DNA of 64,000 nucleotides, taken from positions 62,001 through 126,000 of the forward strand of contig JALHQB010000004.1 in assembly GCA_022842185.1 (NCBI GenBank). Reading direction: 5' to 3'. The translations under genes and the position numbers were made by a program. Position 1 is the stretch's first letter. Each line of letters starts with the position of its first letter. This DNA is from Acetobacteraceae bacterium (lineage in GTDB: Bacteria > Pseudomonadota > Alphaproteobacteria > Acetobacterales > Acetobacteraceae). The notes under the pieces are model-generated. The model was not told the origin of the DNA and ran no database searches. It saw only the letters and a list, made by a program, of their open reading frames with translations. Of the stretch, positions 43,596-53,003 are shown in pieces.

Positions 43596-44846
43596 TCACC
43601 GGTGCAGGGCATTCGCTGGCGCATCGATGGGCCAGAGATGCTCGCGCCACCGCCAGGCGATGCCGGCCGTGCAGGTGAGCGCCATGCCTGCGTAGGCCAG
43701 GCCAGTTGCCGCGAATCCAATCCAGGCGATCAGTGGCCCGGCCGCGAGCAGCCCGACAGGCAGCCCATAGACCGCCAGCATGCGCAGCCCCATCACGCGC
43801 CCGCGGAATCTGTCCTGCGAAACGCGAAGAATGAGCACCGCCAGGGGCACCATGCAGAATGACTGAACGAAGCCTGCGAATGCCAATATGATCATGCCGC
43901 CGCTGACAGTGTCGACCACGGCAAAAGCCAACAGAAAGGCGAACCACGACAGCGACCCGAACAGCATGGTTCGCGCCGGCGGCATGCGTCCGCCCTGGGC
44001 GCTCAGGATGATCGAGCCAAGGAGCGCACCTGCGGCGAAACTGGCGACGAGGGTGCCCAGGCCCGTTTCACCGATGCCGTACACGTTGCGCGCCACATAC
44101 GGCAGCAATCCACCCGACAGCGGATAGGCGAGGGCATTGGCGAGAAAGGCGACCATCAAGGCCGCCATCAAGGGCGGGGTCGCACGGACATGGGCAACGC
44201 CTTCGGCAAGTTCACCCCACATCGCGGACACGGATCCCGTGCCGCCGTTCGGCTGCGATTCCTCGACGCCTTGCATCAGCGTGAGACTCGCCAGGTAAAG
44301 GCCCACCACCGCGACATAGGCGGGACCAATGCCGATCCAGGCGACCAGGGCCGCGCCCGACAGCGCGCCGGCGACGCGCGCGGCATCGGCGCTGGTGCGC
44401 TCGATGCCCATGGCGCCCATCAGGAGCGGTGCCGGCATGGTGGCGCCGATCAGGGCGTTGCGCATGCCCATGTCGGATGGGCGCACCAGCCCCGACAGCG
44501 TCGCGACGCAAAATACCGCAACGAGGCTGAGCGTGCCGCTCAAGGCCATGGCCGCGAGCAGCGCCGCCAGCATCGCATAGGTCGCGCGCATCGCGACAAG
44601 CACGCGGCGGTGGCCGATGCGGTCGCCCATGACGCCGAACATCGGGGAGATCAGCGTGCCGACGAACTGAAGCGCCGCGAAGGTCGTGAGCCAGACGACC
44701 GACCCGCTTTCATTGAGCACGTACCAGGCGAGGATCAGGGTCTCCATTTCGAAGGCCCAGGAGGTGGTCAGGTCCGCGGGCCACTGGAACCGGAAAGATC
44801 GTTGGCGGAAGGGCGCGAGCACGGAAATGCGCGAAGCACTGCTCAC
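43596..44846 (-). CDS. MFS transporter (enterobactin-exporter/MFS_3-like)
   Basis: 416 residues from a GTG start at 44846. Twelve hydrophobic segments; the loop 2-3 motif FGVMGDRIGHRRVLV and an early SWAFEMETLILAWYVLNES segment are typical of the EntS-like exporter group. It is convergent with the isocitrate-lyase-family gene and divergent from the TPP enzyme at 45111. Substrate unknown. The divergent spacer is 264 bases and shows no clear regulator site. Confidence 0.88.
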   Translation of the reverse strand: MSSASRISVLAPFRQRSFRFQWPADLTTSWAFEMETLILAWYVLNESGSVVWLTTFAALQFVGTLISPMFGVMGDRIGHRRVLVAMRATYAMLAALLAAMALSGTLSLVAVFCVATLSGLVRPSDMGMRNALIGATMPAPLLMGAMGIERTSADAARVAGALSGAALVAWIGIGPAYVAVVGLYLASLTLMQGVEESQPNGGTGSVSAMWGELAEGVAHVRATPPLMAALMVAFLANALAYPLSGGLLPYVARNVYGIGETGLGTLVASFAAGALLGSIILSAQGGRMPPARTMLFGSLSWFAFLLAFAVVDTVSGGMIILAFAGFVQSFCMVPLAVLILRVSQDRFRGRVMGLRMLAVYGLPVGLLAAGPLIAWIGFAATGLAYAGMALTCTAGIAWRWREHLWPIDAPANALHR

Positions 44847-45110
44847 CGGGCGTGACCGCCGGCCATGACTGTTTCCCCCTCGACGCGGCGTTGTCCGCCG
44901 CCACAGGCACTATGGGCGGACTGGTCGATGGTGCGAAGGGGGTGCGGCGATGACCGTTCCGGACCAGCGGCTTCAAGCACCGGGGGATGCCCGACGATCC
45001 GGCGGGCCGGCGTTGCCATCGGCGGCGGGCACTTGGCGGATGCGCCAAACGGTGGTGCGATCGCCCGCAAGACGCGCCGTCGCGCAGTCCTGTTGGAGGA
45101 AGTTATCACC

Positions 45111-46730
45111 ATGCCGCGCATGACCGGTGGCGATGCGATCGTCGACAGCCTTGTCCGCCACGGTATCGACACCGTGTTCGGCCTGCCCGGCGTCCAGATG
45201 TACGGGCTGTTCGACGCTTTTGCCCGCAATGCCAACCGCATCCGCGTGATCAATGCGCGGCATGAGCAGACGACGGCGTACATGGCCCTTGGCTATGCCT
45301 GCGCGACGGGCAAGCCCGCGGTGTATTCGGTCGTGCCGGGCCCCGGAATGCTGAACACAACCGCCGCGCTTTCCACGGCCTGGAGCGTCAATGCACCCAT
45401 TCTGTGCCTCACCGGGCAGGTGCCCTCGGCGCAGATCGGCCGGCTGCGCGGCCAGTTGCATGAACTGCCGGACCAACTCGCGACGCTGCGGACGCTGGTG
45501 CGGCACGCGGACCGGATCGAGGACCCGACCGAAGCCCCCCGCAAGGTCGCGCGCGCCTTCCAGGAGATGATGTCCGGGCGGCCCGGTCCGGTCGCGCTTG
45601 AGGTACCGCTCGACCAATTGCCCGCCACAGCGGAGGTGACGCCCTGCGAGCCTCTGCCACTGCATTCCAACCCTGTGCCGGACCCGAGCAAGATCGCGCG
45701 TCTGGCGGAGATGATCGCAACAGCGCGTCATCCGATGATCTGGGTCGGCGCGGGCGCCATGGATGCTGGATCCGCAATCCTTGAACTGGCCGAGAAGATC
45801 GGCGCGCCTGTCGTGCGATACCGCGGCGGGCGCGGCGTCGTGGATGACCGGCATCCGCTGAGCCTGAACGTCCCGGCCGGCTACAGGCTCTGGCCTGATA
45901 CGGATCTGCTCATCGGATTCGGGACGCGGCTTGATGTGCCGGTGGCCCGGTGGGGCAGGATGCCCGAGGGTCTGCGCATCGCGCGCATCGACATCGATCC
46001 CGCCGAGATGCGGCGGCTTTCGGTTGACCTCGGGATCGTGGCCGATGCCGCGGACGCGGCACGCGCCGTCACCGCCGCCGTCGAACGCCGCGACAATGCA
46101 GACCGCGCGCCGGCGATCGCCCAGGCGAAGGCAGACATTGCTGCCGAGATCCAGTCCCTCCAGCCCCAGATGTCCTTTATCGAGGCCATTCGTGATGCGC
46201 TGCCGGAGGATGGCATCTTCTGCGATGAGATGACGCAGGTGGGCTATGTCTCCGCCTTCGGAATGCCGTTCCATGCACCGCGAACCGCTGTCGGTTCCGG
46301 GTTTTCCGGCAATCTCGGTGCCGGCTTTCCGACCGCGCTCGGCGTCAAGGTCGCGCATCCCGATCGGGCCGTCGTGGCCGTGACCGGCGACGGAGGCTTC
46401 CTCTTCGCAGGATCGGATCTGGCGACAGCCGTGCGTTTCGGCATCAATCTTGTGACGGTGCTGTTCAACAATGGATCCTACGGCAATGTCCTGCGCGACC
46501 AGCGGCGGTTGTTCGATGGCCGACATTCCGGCGCCGAACTCAGCAATCCCGACTTCCAGACCTACGCCAAGGCATTCGGGGTCCGGTCATGGCGCGTCTC
46601 GCATGCGGCTGACCTTCGCAACGCCATGCGAGAGGCATTGGCGGCCAATGCGCCCTGCCTGATCGAAGTGATGACCGACATAACCAAGGAACCTTCGCCG
46701 TTCCATTTCATCTCCCCGCACAGGGGCTGA
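45111..46730 (+). CDS. Thiamine-pyrophosphate-dependent enzyme (acetolactate synthase large-subunit-like)
   Basis: 539 residues from ATG 45111, with TTGGAGGAAG upstream; the open frame before it has no family similarity. Catalytic Glu52 is in NARHEQTTA, and the TPP motif runs GDGGF to FNNGSYGN. The VPGPGML segment and lack of a partner small subunit suggest a catabolic 2-oxo-acid lyase or decarboxylase. It is a distant paralog of the enzyme at 12301-14019. No operon partners are within reach; the next gene starts 481 bases on. Confidence 0.9.
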   Translation: MPRMTGGDAIVDSLVRHGIDTVFGLPGVQMYGLFDAFARNANRIRVINARHEQTTAYMALGYACATGKPAVYSVVPGPGMLNTTAALSTAWSVNAPILCLTGQVPSAQIGRLRGQLHELPDQLATLRTLVRHADRIEDPTEAPRKVARAFQEMMSGRPGPVALEVPLDQLPATAEVTPCEPLPLHSNPVPDPSKIARLAEMIATARHPMIWVGAGAMDAGSAILELAEKIGAPVVRYRGGRGVVDDRHPLSLNVPAGYRLWPDTDLLIGFGTRLDVPVARWGRMPEGLRIARIDIDPAEMRRLSVDLGIVADAADAARAVTAAVERRDNADRAPAIAQAKADIAAEIQSLQPQMSFIEAIRDALPEDGIFCDEMTQVGYVSAFGMPFHAPRTAVGSGFSGNLGAGFPTALGVKVAHPDRAVVAVTGDGGFLFAGSDLATAVRFGINLVTVLFNNGSYGNVLRDQRRLFDGRHSGAELSNPDFQTYAKAFGVRSWRVSHAADLRNAMREALAANAPCLIEVMTDITKEPSPFHFISPHRG

Positions 46731-47211
46731 CAGGCGGCCGAATGTCTCGGGCAGTACGGCATGTGAGCCGCTGCTGCGCACACGTTGCGAGGGGGGGTGC
46801 TGGTCGCCGCCGCTTCAGCCAGGCGACGGCAATCACCCTTCCTGCCGGACTCGGAAGGGCGCAGTAGCGCATACCGATCGGCAGGATGGGTGGTGGTGAC
46901 CCATGACGCGGACTTGCCCCCGCCGGCATGATGCGGGTCCCTGAAGCATCCAAGTCACGGCCCCTTATTGGACGGAGCCGGCGGCCAGGTTTGCATCGCT
47001 CTGACGATCCGCGTGAGATCGGGCGGAGCGCAACCGTGCGAGCGTGCTGCACCGAACTTTCTCGCCTGCAACCCTTGTGGCGCCGCGGGGTTAATCCCCT
47101 CGCAAGTTGCATCGTTCCCGAACGCGCACTCTTCTCGATAGCCACGGCTGAACGGGAGCGGAGTGTTCCTCGCGGCTTTGCTTCTTTCCATCAATATGAG
47201 GAGGATCTTCG
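46731..47211. other. 481-base spacer without a recognisable gene
   Basis: The only open frames here are short, compositionally odd and without ribosome-binding sites. A GGGG-TTAAT-CCCC inverted repeat lies near 47087-47099. The region presumably holds the terminator of the TPP enzyme and the promoter of the small secreted protein, but I cannot place either with confidence. Confidence 0.5.
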
Positions 47212-47586
47212 ATGCGCAGTACCGCACTTCGTCTGGCCGTCATCGGCCTCGGCCTGGCTTCCACGCCGGCTTTCGCACAAATGCAAACATCTCAGGCGCC
47301 TGCGACGCCGCCCACGGGTTCCGCAGCGCAGGTGACACCGGCCCCCGGGGTCGCGCAAGCGCCAGGGACGACTGCCACCCCAACAACCCCCGCGGCACCC
47401 ACGCTCGTTCCCTCTGCGCCACCAACCGGCTCTGCCACGTCAACTACGCCGGCACCTGGCGTTGCTCGGGCACCCGGCACGACCAACAGCCCGACCATGC
47501 CGTCCGCGCCTTCGCCCGTGCCGAGCGCGCCGCCGACGGGTTCCGCCACGACGGTTCCCAACGCTCCGGGCGTGGCGCCACGCTGA
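47212..47586 (+). CDS. Small secreted Pro/Thr/Ala-rich repeat protein
   Basis: 124 residues. A clear Sec signal peptide (RSTALRLAVIGLGLASTPAFA, cleavage AFA/QM near residue 22) follows a strong GAGGAGGA ribosome-binding site. The mature part is low-complexity and has about two and a half degenerate copies of a 30-35-residue unit built from PPTGSA, TPAPGVA and APGTT. It has no Cys and almost no charge, so it should be an unfolded periplasmic or cell-surface linker-like peptide. I recognise no family; function unknown. Confidence 0.8.
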   Translation: MRSTALRLAVIGLGLASTPAFAQMQTSQAPATPPTGSAAQVTPAPGVAQAPGTTATPTTPAAPTLVPSAPPTGSATSTTPAPGVARAPGTTNSPTMPSAPSPVPSAPPTGSATTVPNAPGVAPR

Positions 47587-47594
47587 ACGTCGTG

Positions 47595-47658
47595 CCGCGG
47601 GTGTTGCAACATCCCGCGTGTTTCTGATCAGGACTCCGGCGCCACCGCGTGGCGCCGG
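47595..47658. terminator. Tandem hairpins between convergent genes
   Basis: Two structures: a near-perfect palindrome around TGTTGCAACA flanked by CGCGGG and CCCGCG (47597-47619 approximately), and a perfect 10-bp stem CCGGCGCCAC / GTGGCGCCGG (47636-47645 and 47649-47658) with a 3-base loop. They separate the small secreted protein (+) from the SDR (-) and probably stop transcription both ways. Confidence 0.6.
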
Positions 47659-47716
47659 CCAAATCTGGTGAAGGCCGCGCGGCTGATGCGCAGCACACGG
47701 TCTGGCGCGCCATGAA

Positions 47717-48610
47717 TCAGGCAACGCCCTTCCCACCCGTTACGCCATACACCTCACCATTGATGAAGCTCGCTTCCTGCGATGCGAGCAGCACGTACAC
47801 CGGCGCGAGTTCCACCGGCTGGCCGGGGCGTCCGAAGTCGCTGTCCTTGCCGAAGTTCTTGACCTTTTCATCGGGCTGCCCGCCGCTCGGCTGCAACACC
47901 GTCCAGACCGGACCCGGGGCCACGACGTTGGCACGAACGCCCTTTGCGATGAGCTGCTTCGCCAGAGCCTTGGTGTACGCCACGATGCCAGCCTTCGTGG
48001 TAGCGTAATCCAGCAGGATTGGAGACGGTTCATAGGCCTGGATCGAAGCGGTGGTGATGACTGACGCGCCAGGTGGCAGATGCGGCACCGCGGCCTGGGC
48101 GATCCAATGAAGGGCGCAAAGATTTGTCTTCATCGTCCGATCGAAATCCGCCGTGGACAGGTCTTCGATCTGCTCGCGGTACTGCTGCCTTCCGGCATTG
48201 ATGACGAGAAGGTCCAGCCCACCCAGCTCCTTCACTGTCTTCTCGACAAGCGCACGGCACCATGCCTCGTCCTGGATGTCACCAGGAAGGGCGAGGGCCT
48301 TCCTGCCTGCCTCCCCGATCAAGGCGATCACCTGCTGCGCGTCGGCTTCTTCCTCCGGCAGGTAGGCAATGGCCACGTCCGCCCCCTCACGGGCAAACGC
48401 GATCGCGGCGGCTCGCCCTATCCCCGAGTCACCGCCGGTCACCAAAGCCTTTCTGCCCACCAGCCGGGATGACCCGCGATAGCTCGTTTCGCCGTGGTCG
48501 GGCGTCGGTGCCATCTCCCGCGCCAGTCCCGGCATCGACTGCGGTTGGCTGGGAAAGAGTGGCGCTGGGTACGCTGTCCTTGGATCTTTCAGGTGGGGGG
48601 CATTGGTCAT
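47717..48610 (-). CDS. SDR family oxidoreductase of the general-stress glucose/ribitol dehydrogenase type
   Basis: 297 residues from ATG 48610 (GGAGAG upstream). The N-terminal extension (YPAPLFPSQPQSMPG) before the Rossmann fold, ALVTGGDSGIGRAAA, NAGRQQY, YATTKAG and the closing FINGEVYGVTGG are typical of the long stress-associated SDRs (YdaD/YhxC-like in Bacillus, YghA-like in enterics). Such enzymes reduce aldehydes or sugars under osmotic or oxidative stress. It is followed by hairpins and preceded by a 379-base spacer, so it is probably monocistronic. Confidence 0.9.
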   Translation of the reverse strand: MTNAPHLKDPRTAYPAPLFPSQPQSMPGLAREMAPTPDHGETSYRGSSRLVGRKALVTGGDSGIGRAAAIAFAREGADVAIAYLPEEEADAQQVIALIGEAGRKALALPGDIQDEAWCRALVEKTVKELGGLDLLVINAGRQQYREQIEDLSTADFDRTMKTNLCALHWIAQAAVPHLPPGASVITTASIQAYEPSPILLDYATTKAGIVAYTKALAKQLIAKGVRANVVAPGPVWTVLQPSGGQPDEKVKNFGKDSDFGRPGQPVELAPVYVLLASQEASFINGEVYGVTGGKGVA

Positions 48611-48989
48611 GGGAACTCTCCTACTGAATGTTTGCCGACAGCAGCGGATGACGGAACTCGCAGCCATTGCCACCGGCAGCGATCGGGAGGAGGCATTCCG
48701 CGTCGCGGCGCTGCGGCGAACAACGCGCCTGTAGAATCTGGTTTGCCGCAGGCGCTGGCGAGCTTCCGGTCGAAGTGTGGTCGGTAGCCACACAACGCAG
48801 CCTGGGGCCGCGGGTTCGCCGTGCTGACCGACGTGAACGCAAACTTGCGTGAAGCGAACCGGCTTCGGCGTCGAGCCAAATCACCAACACTGCCCGCCGG
48901 GACGGCGCACGACCTCTGACTTCGTTCCCTTCGCAATCGAGCCACATGGTTCCGCGACGGACAACGCGCCAGGAACCAGCGCCCCCGTT
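48611..48989. other. 379-base spacer without a recognisable gene
   Basis: Between the ABC-F stop and the SDR start, both minus strand. A 7-bp inverted repeat GCGCCTG / CAGGCGC (48725-48731, 48749-48755) is the only clear structure and may terminate the ABC-F transcript. The SDR promoter must lie here but no convincing boxes are seen. Confidence 0.5.
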
Positions 48990-50510
48990 TCAGCGCGCCT
49001 GCATCGTGATCGCGAAGAAGGGGCCCGGCGCCGCCACTTCCACGAGCTGCCCAGCGTCGATCAACCAGAACCGGTTGCCGACATTCTCCACGAACCGGCG
49101 ATCGTGGGAGACCAGCAGGCAGGCCGCTTCGCCGCGGTTGAGTTCCCGCTCGAGCGCCTCCTGGCCTTCGATGTCGAGGTGATTCGTCGGTTCGTCCAGC
49201 ACGTAGAAATTGGGCTGCTCGAGGCGGAGCACCAACATGGCGAGCCGCGCCCGCTGTCCACCCGAAAGCACCGCGACCGTTCTCGATTGTTGTTCCACCG
49301 GAAACCCTGCGCCGGCCAGCAGCGTGCGTATCCGCTGGTCACCAACCTCAAAGCGGTCCGCGATGGCTTGGTGCAGTGTCTCATGCGGCCGCAAATGGCT
49401 CAGCGTCTGGTCGCAGATACCTGGGATGATGGACGGGTTGCACCGGACACCCTCCATGGCCTGCCCCTTTATCGCCCGCGTGACGAGATCGAGCAGGCAC
49501 GATTTTCCCGCACCATTCGCACCGAGCAGCACCACGCGGTCGCCAGGATGCACCCAAAGCTTTCCCGTGGTGAACAGGCGCTGCCCGTCAGGCGTCGTCA
49601 CCCGAACCTCGTTCATGGCCATCAGGATCTTCGCGTCAGTGCCGCTCTCGGCCAGCCGGATCGCACCGGCCGAAGCCTCCCGATGCGCCGGGCGCGCCGC
49701 GGATTCGATACGCTCGGCCCGATCCCGAAGTTGCCGCGTCTTCACCGTAAGGAGGTCCGACCCGGAATTGACGCCGATGTTGTGGAGCTTGGCGGCCTGG
49801 CGGCGCAGCTGGTCGGCCTGGCGCAGCTCCGTCTCGTGACGGCGCGCCGTCGCCGCATCCCACGCATCCAGGCTGGCGCGGGCCTTTGCGTAGGGCAGGG
49901 CGAAATCGACCGACGCCGCGCCGCGCAGGAACAGGGTACGGTTGGTGACCGCATCGAGGAACGCCCGGTCATGGCTTGCAGCGATGACCGCCGTGTCCTT
50001 CGGCAGTGCGCCGATCCAGCGCTGCAACTGACCGATCCGCTGCAGGTCGAGGTGGTTGGTCGGTTCATCCATCAACAGGATGTCGGGTTCGGTCAGCCAG
50101 GCCCGCGCCAGGAGCACCATCCTTTGCCAGCCGCCGCTGAGTTCGCCGAGCGGCCGGTCCCAAAGGCTGTTGGGGACCTCCATGGCCTCCAGCGCCATAT
50201 CAGCGCGCCACGCCTCCCATTCACGGCTGTCGGCCGGCAGTTCCTCCAGCAGGACATCGCGGACCGGCAGCGGCAGCTGGTCGGGGCCGGGCTCCTGCAG
50301 CATCAGCGTGACCCGGGTGTTGCGGGCGAACTGGCATTGGCCCTCGGTCGGGTCCGCAAGGCCTGCGAGGCAGCGCAGCAGGGTGGATTTGCCACGGCCG
50401 TTGGCGGCAACCAGCCCGATGCGGTCGCTGGCGTGAACCGTCAGGTCCAGGCCGGAAAACAGTGGGACGCCCAGCGTGATGCCGAGCGATTGGATGGAGA
50501 TCAGGGACAC
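48990..50510 (-). CDS. ABC-F family ATP-binding protein
   Basis: 506 residues with two ATPase domains and no membrane segments. Domain 1: Walker A AANGRGKST (35-43), signature LSGGW, Walker B DILLMDEPTNHLD. Domain 2: Walker A LGANGAGKS, signature LSGGQRARL, Walker B YVLDEPTNHLD. The linker between them (about 200-290) is charged and helical. ABC-F proteins act on ribosomes as translation factors or antibiotic-protection proteins; which type this is cannot be decided. It stands alone. Confidence 0.93.
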   Translation of the reverse strand: MSLISIQSLGITLGVPLFSGLDLTVHASDRIGLVAANGRGKSTLLRCLAGLADPTEGQCQFARNTRVTLMLQEPGPDQLPLPVRDVLLEELPADSREWEAWRADMALEAMEVPNSLWDRPLGELSGGWQRMVLLARAWLTEPDILLMDEPTNHLDLQRIGQLQRWIGALPKDTAVIAASHDRAFLDAVTNRTLFLRGAASVDFALPYAKARASLDAWDAATARRHETELRQADQLRRQAAKLHNIGVNSGSDLLTVKTRQLRDRAERIESAARPAHREASAGAIRLAESGTDAKILMAMNEVRVTTPDGQRLFTTGKLWVHPGDRVVLLGANGAGKSCLLDLVTRAIKGQAMEGVRCNPSIIPGICDQTLSHLRPHETLHQAIADRFEVGDQRIRTLLAGAGFPVEQQSRTVAVLSGGQRARLAMLVLRLEQPNFYVLDEPTNHLDIEGQEALERELNRGEAACLLVSHDRRFVENVGNRFWLIDAGQLVEVAAPGPFFAITMQAR

Positions 50511-50887
50511 GGTGTTGTCTTCCTCGGTCCCGGCCGCACGGAAGGTGCGGACGCGGAACGGTGTTCCGGGTATGAGCCGACCGGGAAGAAAGGACGCTGG
50601 GTGTCCGTGCCCTGATCAGCCCTGCAAACGCATCTGCAGGGCGAAAACAGGTCCACGCTGGCGATTATGCCGGAAGAAGGTCACGCGGGCCTCATGGTCA
50701 TGGCGGTCCTGAGGATGAAGACGTAACCGGGCGGGACCGATTCAGCAAGGCGATGCCCGACCAGAGATATGGCACCTTGCCAGGCCAGCGCCCGCAGGTT
50801 CGGTGCAGGCCGCAGCACCCGATCAGCCTTTTGCTTCAGACCGTTTCCCGCCTAGGCTCCCGGCAAAATCATCCGGGAGGAAGCACC
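50511..50887. other. 377-base divergent spacer with one hairpin
   Basis: Separates the ABC-F start (-) from a Bug receptor start (+). Perfect 8-bp arms GCCCTGCA / TGCAGGGC (50619-50626 and 50635-50642) with an 8-base loop lie about 110 bases upstream of the ABC-F gene. ABC-F resistance genes are often attenuated in long leaders, but no leader peptide could be identified here. No gene seen. Confidence 0.45.
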
Positions 50888-51844
50888 ATGACCACACGTC
50901 GCACCCTGATCGCCGCCTCGGGCGGCCTTCTAGCCGCCCCGCGTCTGGCCCGCGCCGCCTGGGAGCCATCCCGCCCGGTCCAGCTCATCGTCGGCTTCCC
51001 GCCGGGCGGGGGAGCGGACCTCGCGGCGCGCGCGGCGGGGGAAGCCTCCTCCCGCTTCTTCCCCACGCCCTTGGTCGTCATCAACCGCCCCGGCGCGGGC
51101 GGGGCGATCGCCGCGCAGCAGATGGCCGGCATGACACCGGATGGGCTGAACCTGCTGGTGAATGGTGGCAGCGAGAGCACCTCGCTCCCCGCCTTCCGCG
51201 ATGTGCCCTACGACCCGAAGCGTTCGTTCCGCGCCATCATCCGCCTGACGCGCCAGCCCATGTTGATCGTCACCAAGCGCGGCGGCCGCTATGCCGACCT
51301 GCCCGCGGTGGTCGAAGCCGCGAAGCGCGCGCCAGGAACCGTCCCGCATGCATCGTCTGGCATCGGGTCGATCTACCATGCCGTCTTCGTGCTGCTGTCC
51401 CAGGCTGCCGGGATCGAGCTGCTGCACATCCCCTATACCGGTGGGGCCCCGTCGCTCCAGGCGTTGCTGGCGGGCACCGTGGAACTCGCCGTGCTGGCGC
51501 CGGAGGAAATGGCCGGGCTTGCGCAGGCGGGGGAGGTGCGGCCGCTTGCCGTCGCCTCTGCCGAACGCATCCCGACCTACCCGAATGTGCCGACGATCAA
51601 GGAACTGGGCTGGGATGTGGTGGCCGAGAACATGAAGGGCCTCGCCGGCCCGGCCGGGCTGCCGGACGACGTCACGACGTCCCTGCACGACCGATTCCGG
51701 CGCGGCATGCAGGAACCGGCCTGGAAGACCTTTCTCGACCGCACGGGGGCGATGGATGGGTATCTGGACGGCCCGGGATTCCAGGCGGCGATGGACAGTG
51801 TCCTGGATGCGCTGCGCGCCACGGTGCGGCGTCCGCCGGCCTGA
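50888..51844 (+). CDS. Tripartite tricarboxylate transporter substrate-binding protein (Bug family), copy 3
   Basis: 318 residues from ATG 50888, with GGGAGGAAG upstream. The leader TTRRTLIAASGGLLAAPRLARA/AWE marks export, possibly by Tat. Core motifs RPVQLIVGFPPGGGAD, NRPGAGGAIA, IPYTGGAPSLQALL are present. It is an orphan: no TctA, TctB or enzyme gene is in the same transcription unit, as the patatin gene 93 bases on has its own leader. Substrate unknown. Confidence 0.92.
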   Translation: MTTRRTLIAASGGLLAAPRLARAAWEPSRPVQLIVGFPPGGGADLAARAAGEASSRFFPTPLVVINRPGAGGAIAAQQMAGMTPDGLNLLVNGGSESTSLPAFRDVPYDPKRSFRAIIRLTRQPMLIVTKRGGRYADLPAVVEAAKRAPGTVPHASSGIGSIYHAVFVLLSQAAGIELLHIPYTGGAPSLQALLAGTVELAVLAPEEMAGLAQAGEVRPLAVASAERIPTYPNVPTIKELGWDVVAENMKGLAGPAGLPDDVTTSLHDRFRRGMQEPAWKTFLDRTGAMDGYLDGPGFQAAMDSVLDALRATVRRPPA

Positions 51845-51904
51845 ACTGAGGGCCGGTCCGCCCTGAGATACGCAGCGGGTGCCATTTTCTGTCCTGACGG
51901 GCTA

Positions 51905-51919
51905 TTGTGCAGCGCACAA
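51905..51919. promoter_or_regulatory. Palindrome TTGTGC-agc-GCACAA before the patatin gene
   Basis: Perfect 6-bp arms with a 3-base centre, 18 bases before the GTG start. The position overlaps the leader or promoter and fits a repressor operator. TGC/GCA-rich palindromes are known sites for PhaR-type regulators of polyhydroxybutyrate genes; the link is speculative. Confidence 0.4.
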
Positions 51920-51937
51920 ACCTGACCGGAGCCGCCT

Positions 51938-52999
51938 GTGTCCCACACGAGATCCCAGCCGCGGGCGACGCGAAAGTCCGCCGCGAAAGAACCGCTGCTG
52001 ATCGACCTGGCGTTGCAAGGCGGCGGCAGCCACGGCGCCTTCACCTGGGGCGTGCTCGACCGCCTGCTGGAAGAAGACGGGCTGGAGGTCGAGGCGATCT
52101 CGGGCACCTCGGCCGGCGCGATGAATGCGGCGGTGATGGCCTATGGCCACATGCAGGGTGGTGCCGATGGCGCGCGCGCGGCGCTGGAGACCTTCTGGAA
52201 GCGGGTGTCCAAATCGGCCGCCTACAGCCCACTCAAGCGCGGGCCGCTCGATGTGCTGCTCGGGCGCTGGTCGCTCGACACCTCGCCCGCCTATCTGGCG
52301 ATGGATATCGCGACGCGGATGTTCTCGCCCTACGACCTCGATTTCGGCATGCCCAACCCGCTGGCCGCCGTGCTGGCGGAAACGGTGGATTTCGATGCGC
52401 TGGCCGCAGCACCCATCAAGCTGTTCATCACCGCCACCAACGTCCACACCGGCCGCCCGCGCGTGTTCCGCAATGCGGATGTGACGCCGGATGCGCTGAT
52501 GGCCTCGGCCTGCCTGCCATCGATGTTCCAGGCGGTCGAGATCGACGGCCAGGCCTATTGGGATGGCGGGTATTCCGGCAACCCGACCATGACGCCGCTG
52601 ATCAATGAATGCGTGTCCGACGACACCATCATCGTCGGCATCAACCCGGTGGAACGCCCGGGCATCCCGAAGACAGCGCGCGACATCCTCAACCGCCTGA
52701 ACGAGGTCGCCTTCAACGCCGTTCTTCTGAAGGAACTGCAGATGATGGCGCTGCTGCGCGAAGTGGCTGACCCCGGCAACGACAAGACCGCGCATTGGGC
52801 GAAAATGCGCGTCCACCTGGTGCGCAGCGCCATGCTGACGAACCTCGGCGCTTCTTCAAAGCTGAACGCGGAATGGGACTTCCTGACCATGCTGCGCGAC
52901 GAAGGCCGCGCCGCGGCTGACGCCTTCATGGCCGAGCACGGCCCGGCGCTGGGCAAGCGGTCCACGCTGCCGATCGAATACCTGCTGAAGACGGATTGA
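51938..52999 (+). CDS. Patatin-like phospholipase/esterase
   Basis: 353 residues from GTG 51938 (CGGAG upstream). The patatin Ser-Asp dyad is complete: oxyanion loop GGGSHG (28-33), Ser58 in GTSAG and Asp209 in DGG. There is no signal peptide or membrane helix, so it acts in the cytosol. It precedes a GntP permease by 4 bases. Patatin-like proteins beside GntP-type permeases often accompany 3-hydroxybutyrate metabolism, so an intracellular lipase or polyester-granule esterase role is plausible but unproven. Confidence 0.9.
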   Translation: MSHTRSQPRATRKSAAKEPLLIDLALQGGGSHGAFTWGVLDRLLEEDGLEVEAISGTSAGAMNAAVMAYGHMQGGADGARAALETFWKRVSKSAAYSPLKRGPLDVLLGRWSLDTSPAYLAMDIATRMFSPYDLDFGMPNPLAAVLAETVDFDALAAAPIKLFITATNVHTGRPRVFRNADVTPDALMASACLPSMFQAVEIDGQAYWDGGYSGNPTMTPLINECVSDDTIIVGINPVERPGIPKTARDILNRLNEVAFNAVLLKELQMMALLREVADPGNDKTAHWAKMRVHLVRSAMLTNLGASSKLNAEWDFLTMLRDEGRAAADAFMAEHGPALGKRSTLPIEYLLKTD

Positions 53000-53003
53000 A
53001 ACC

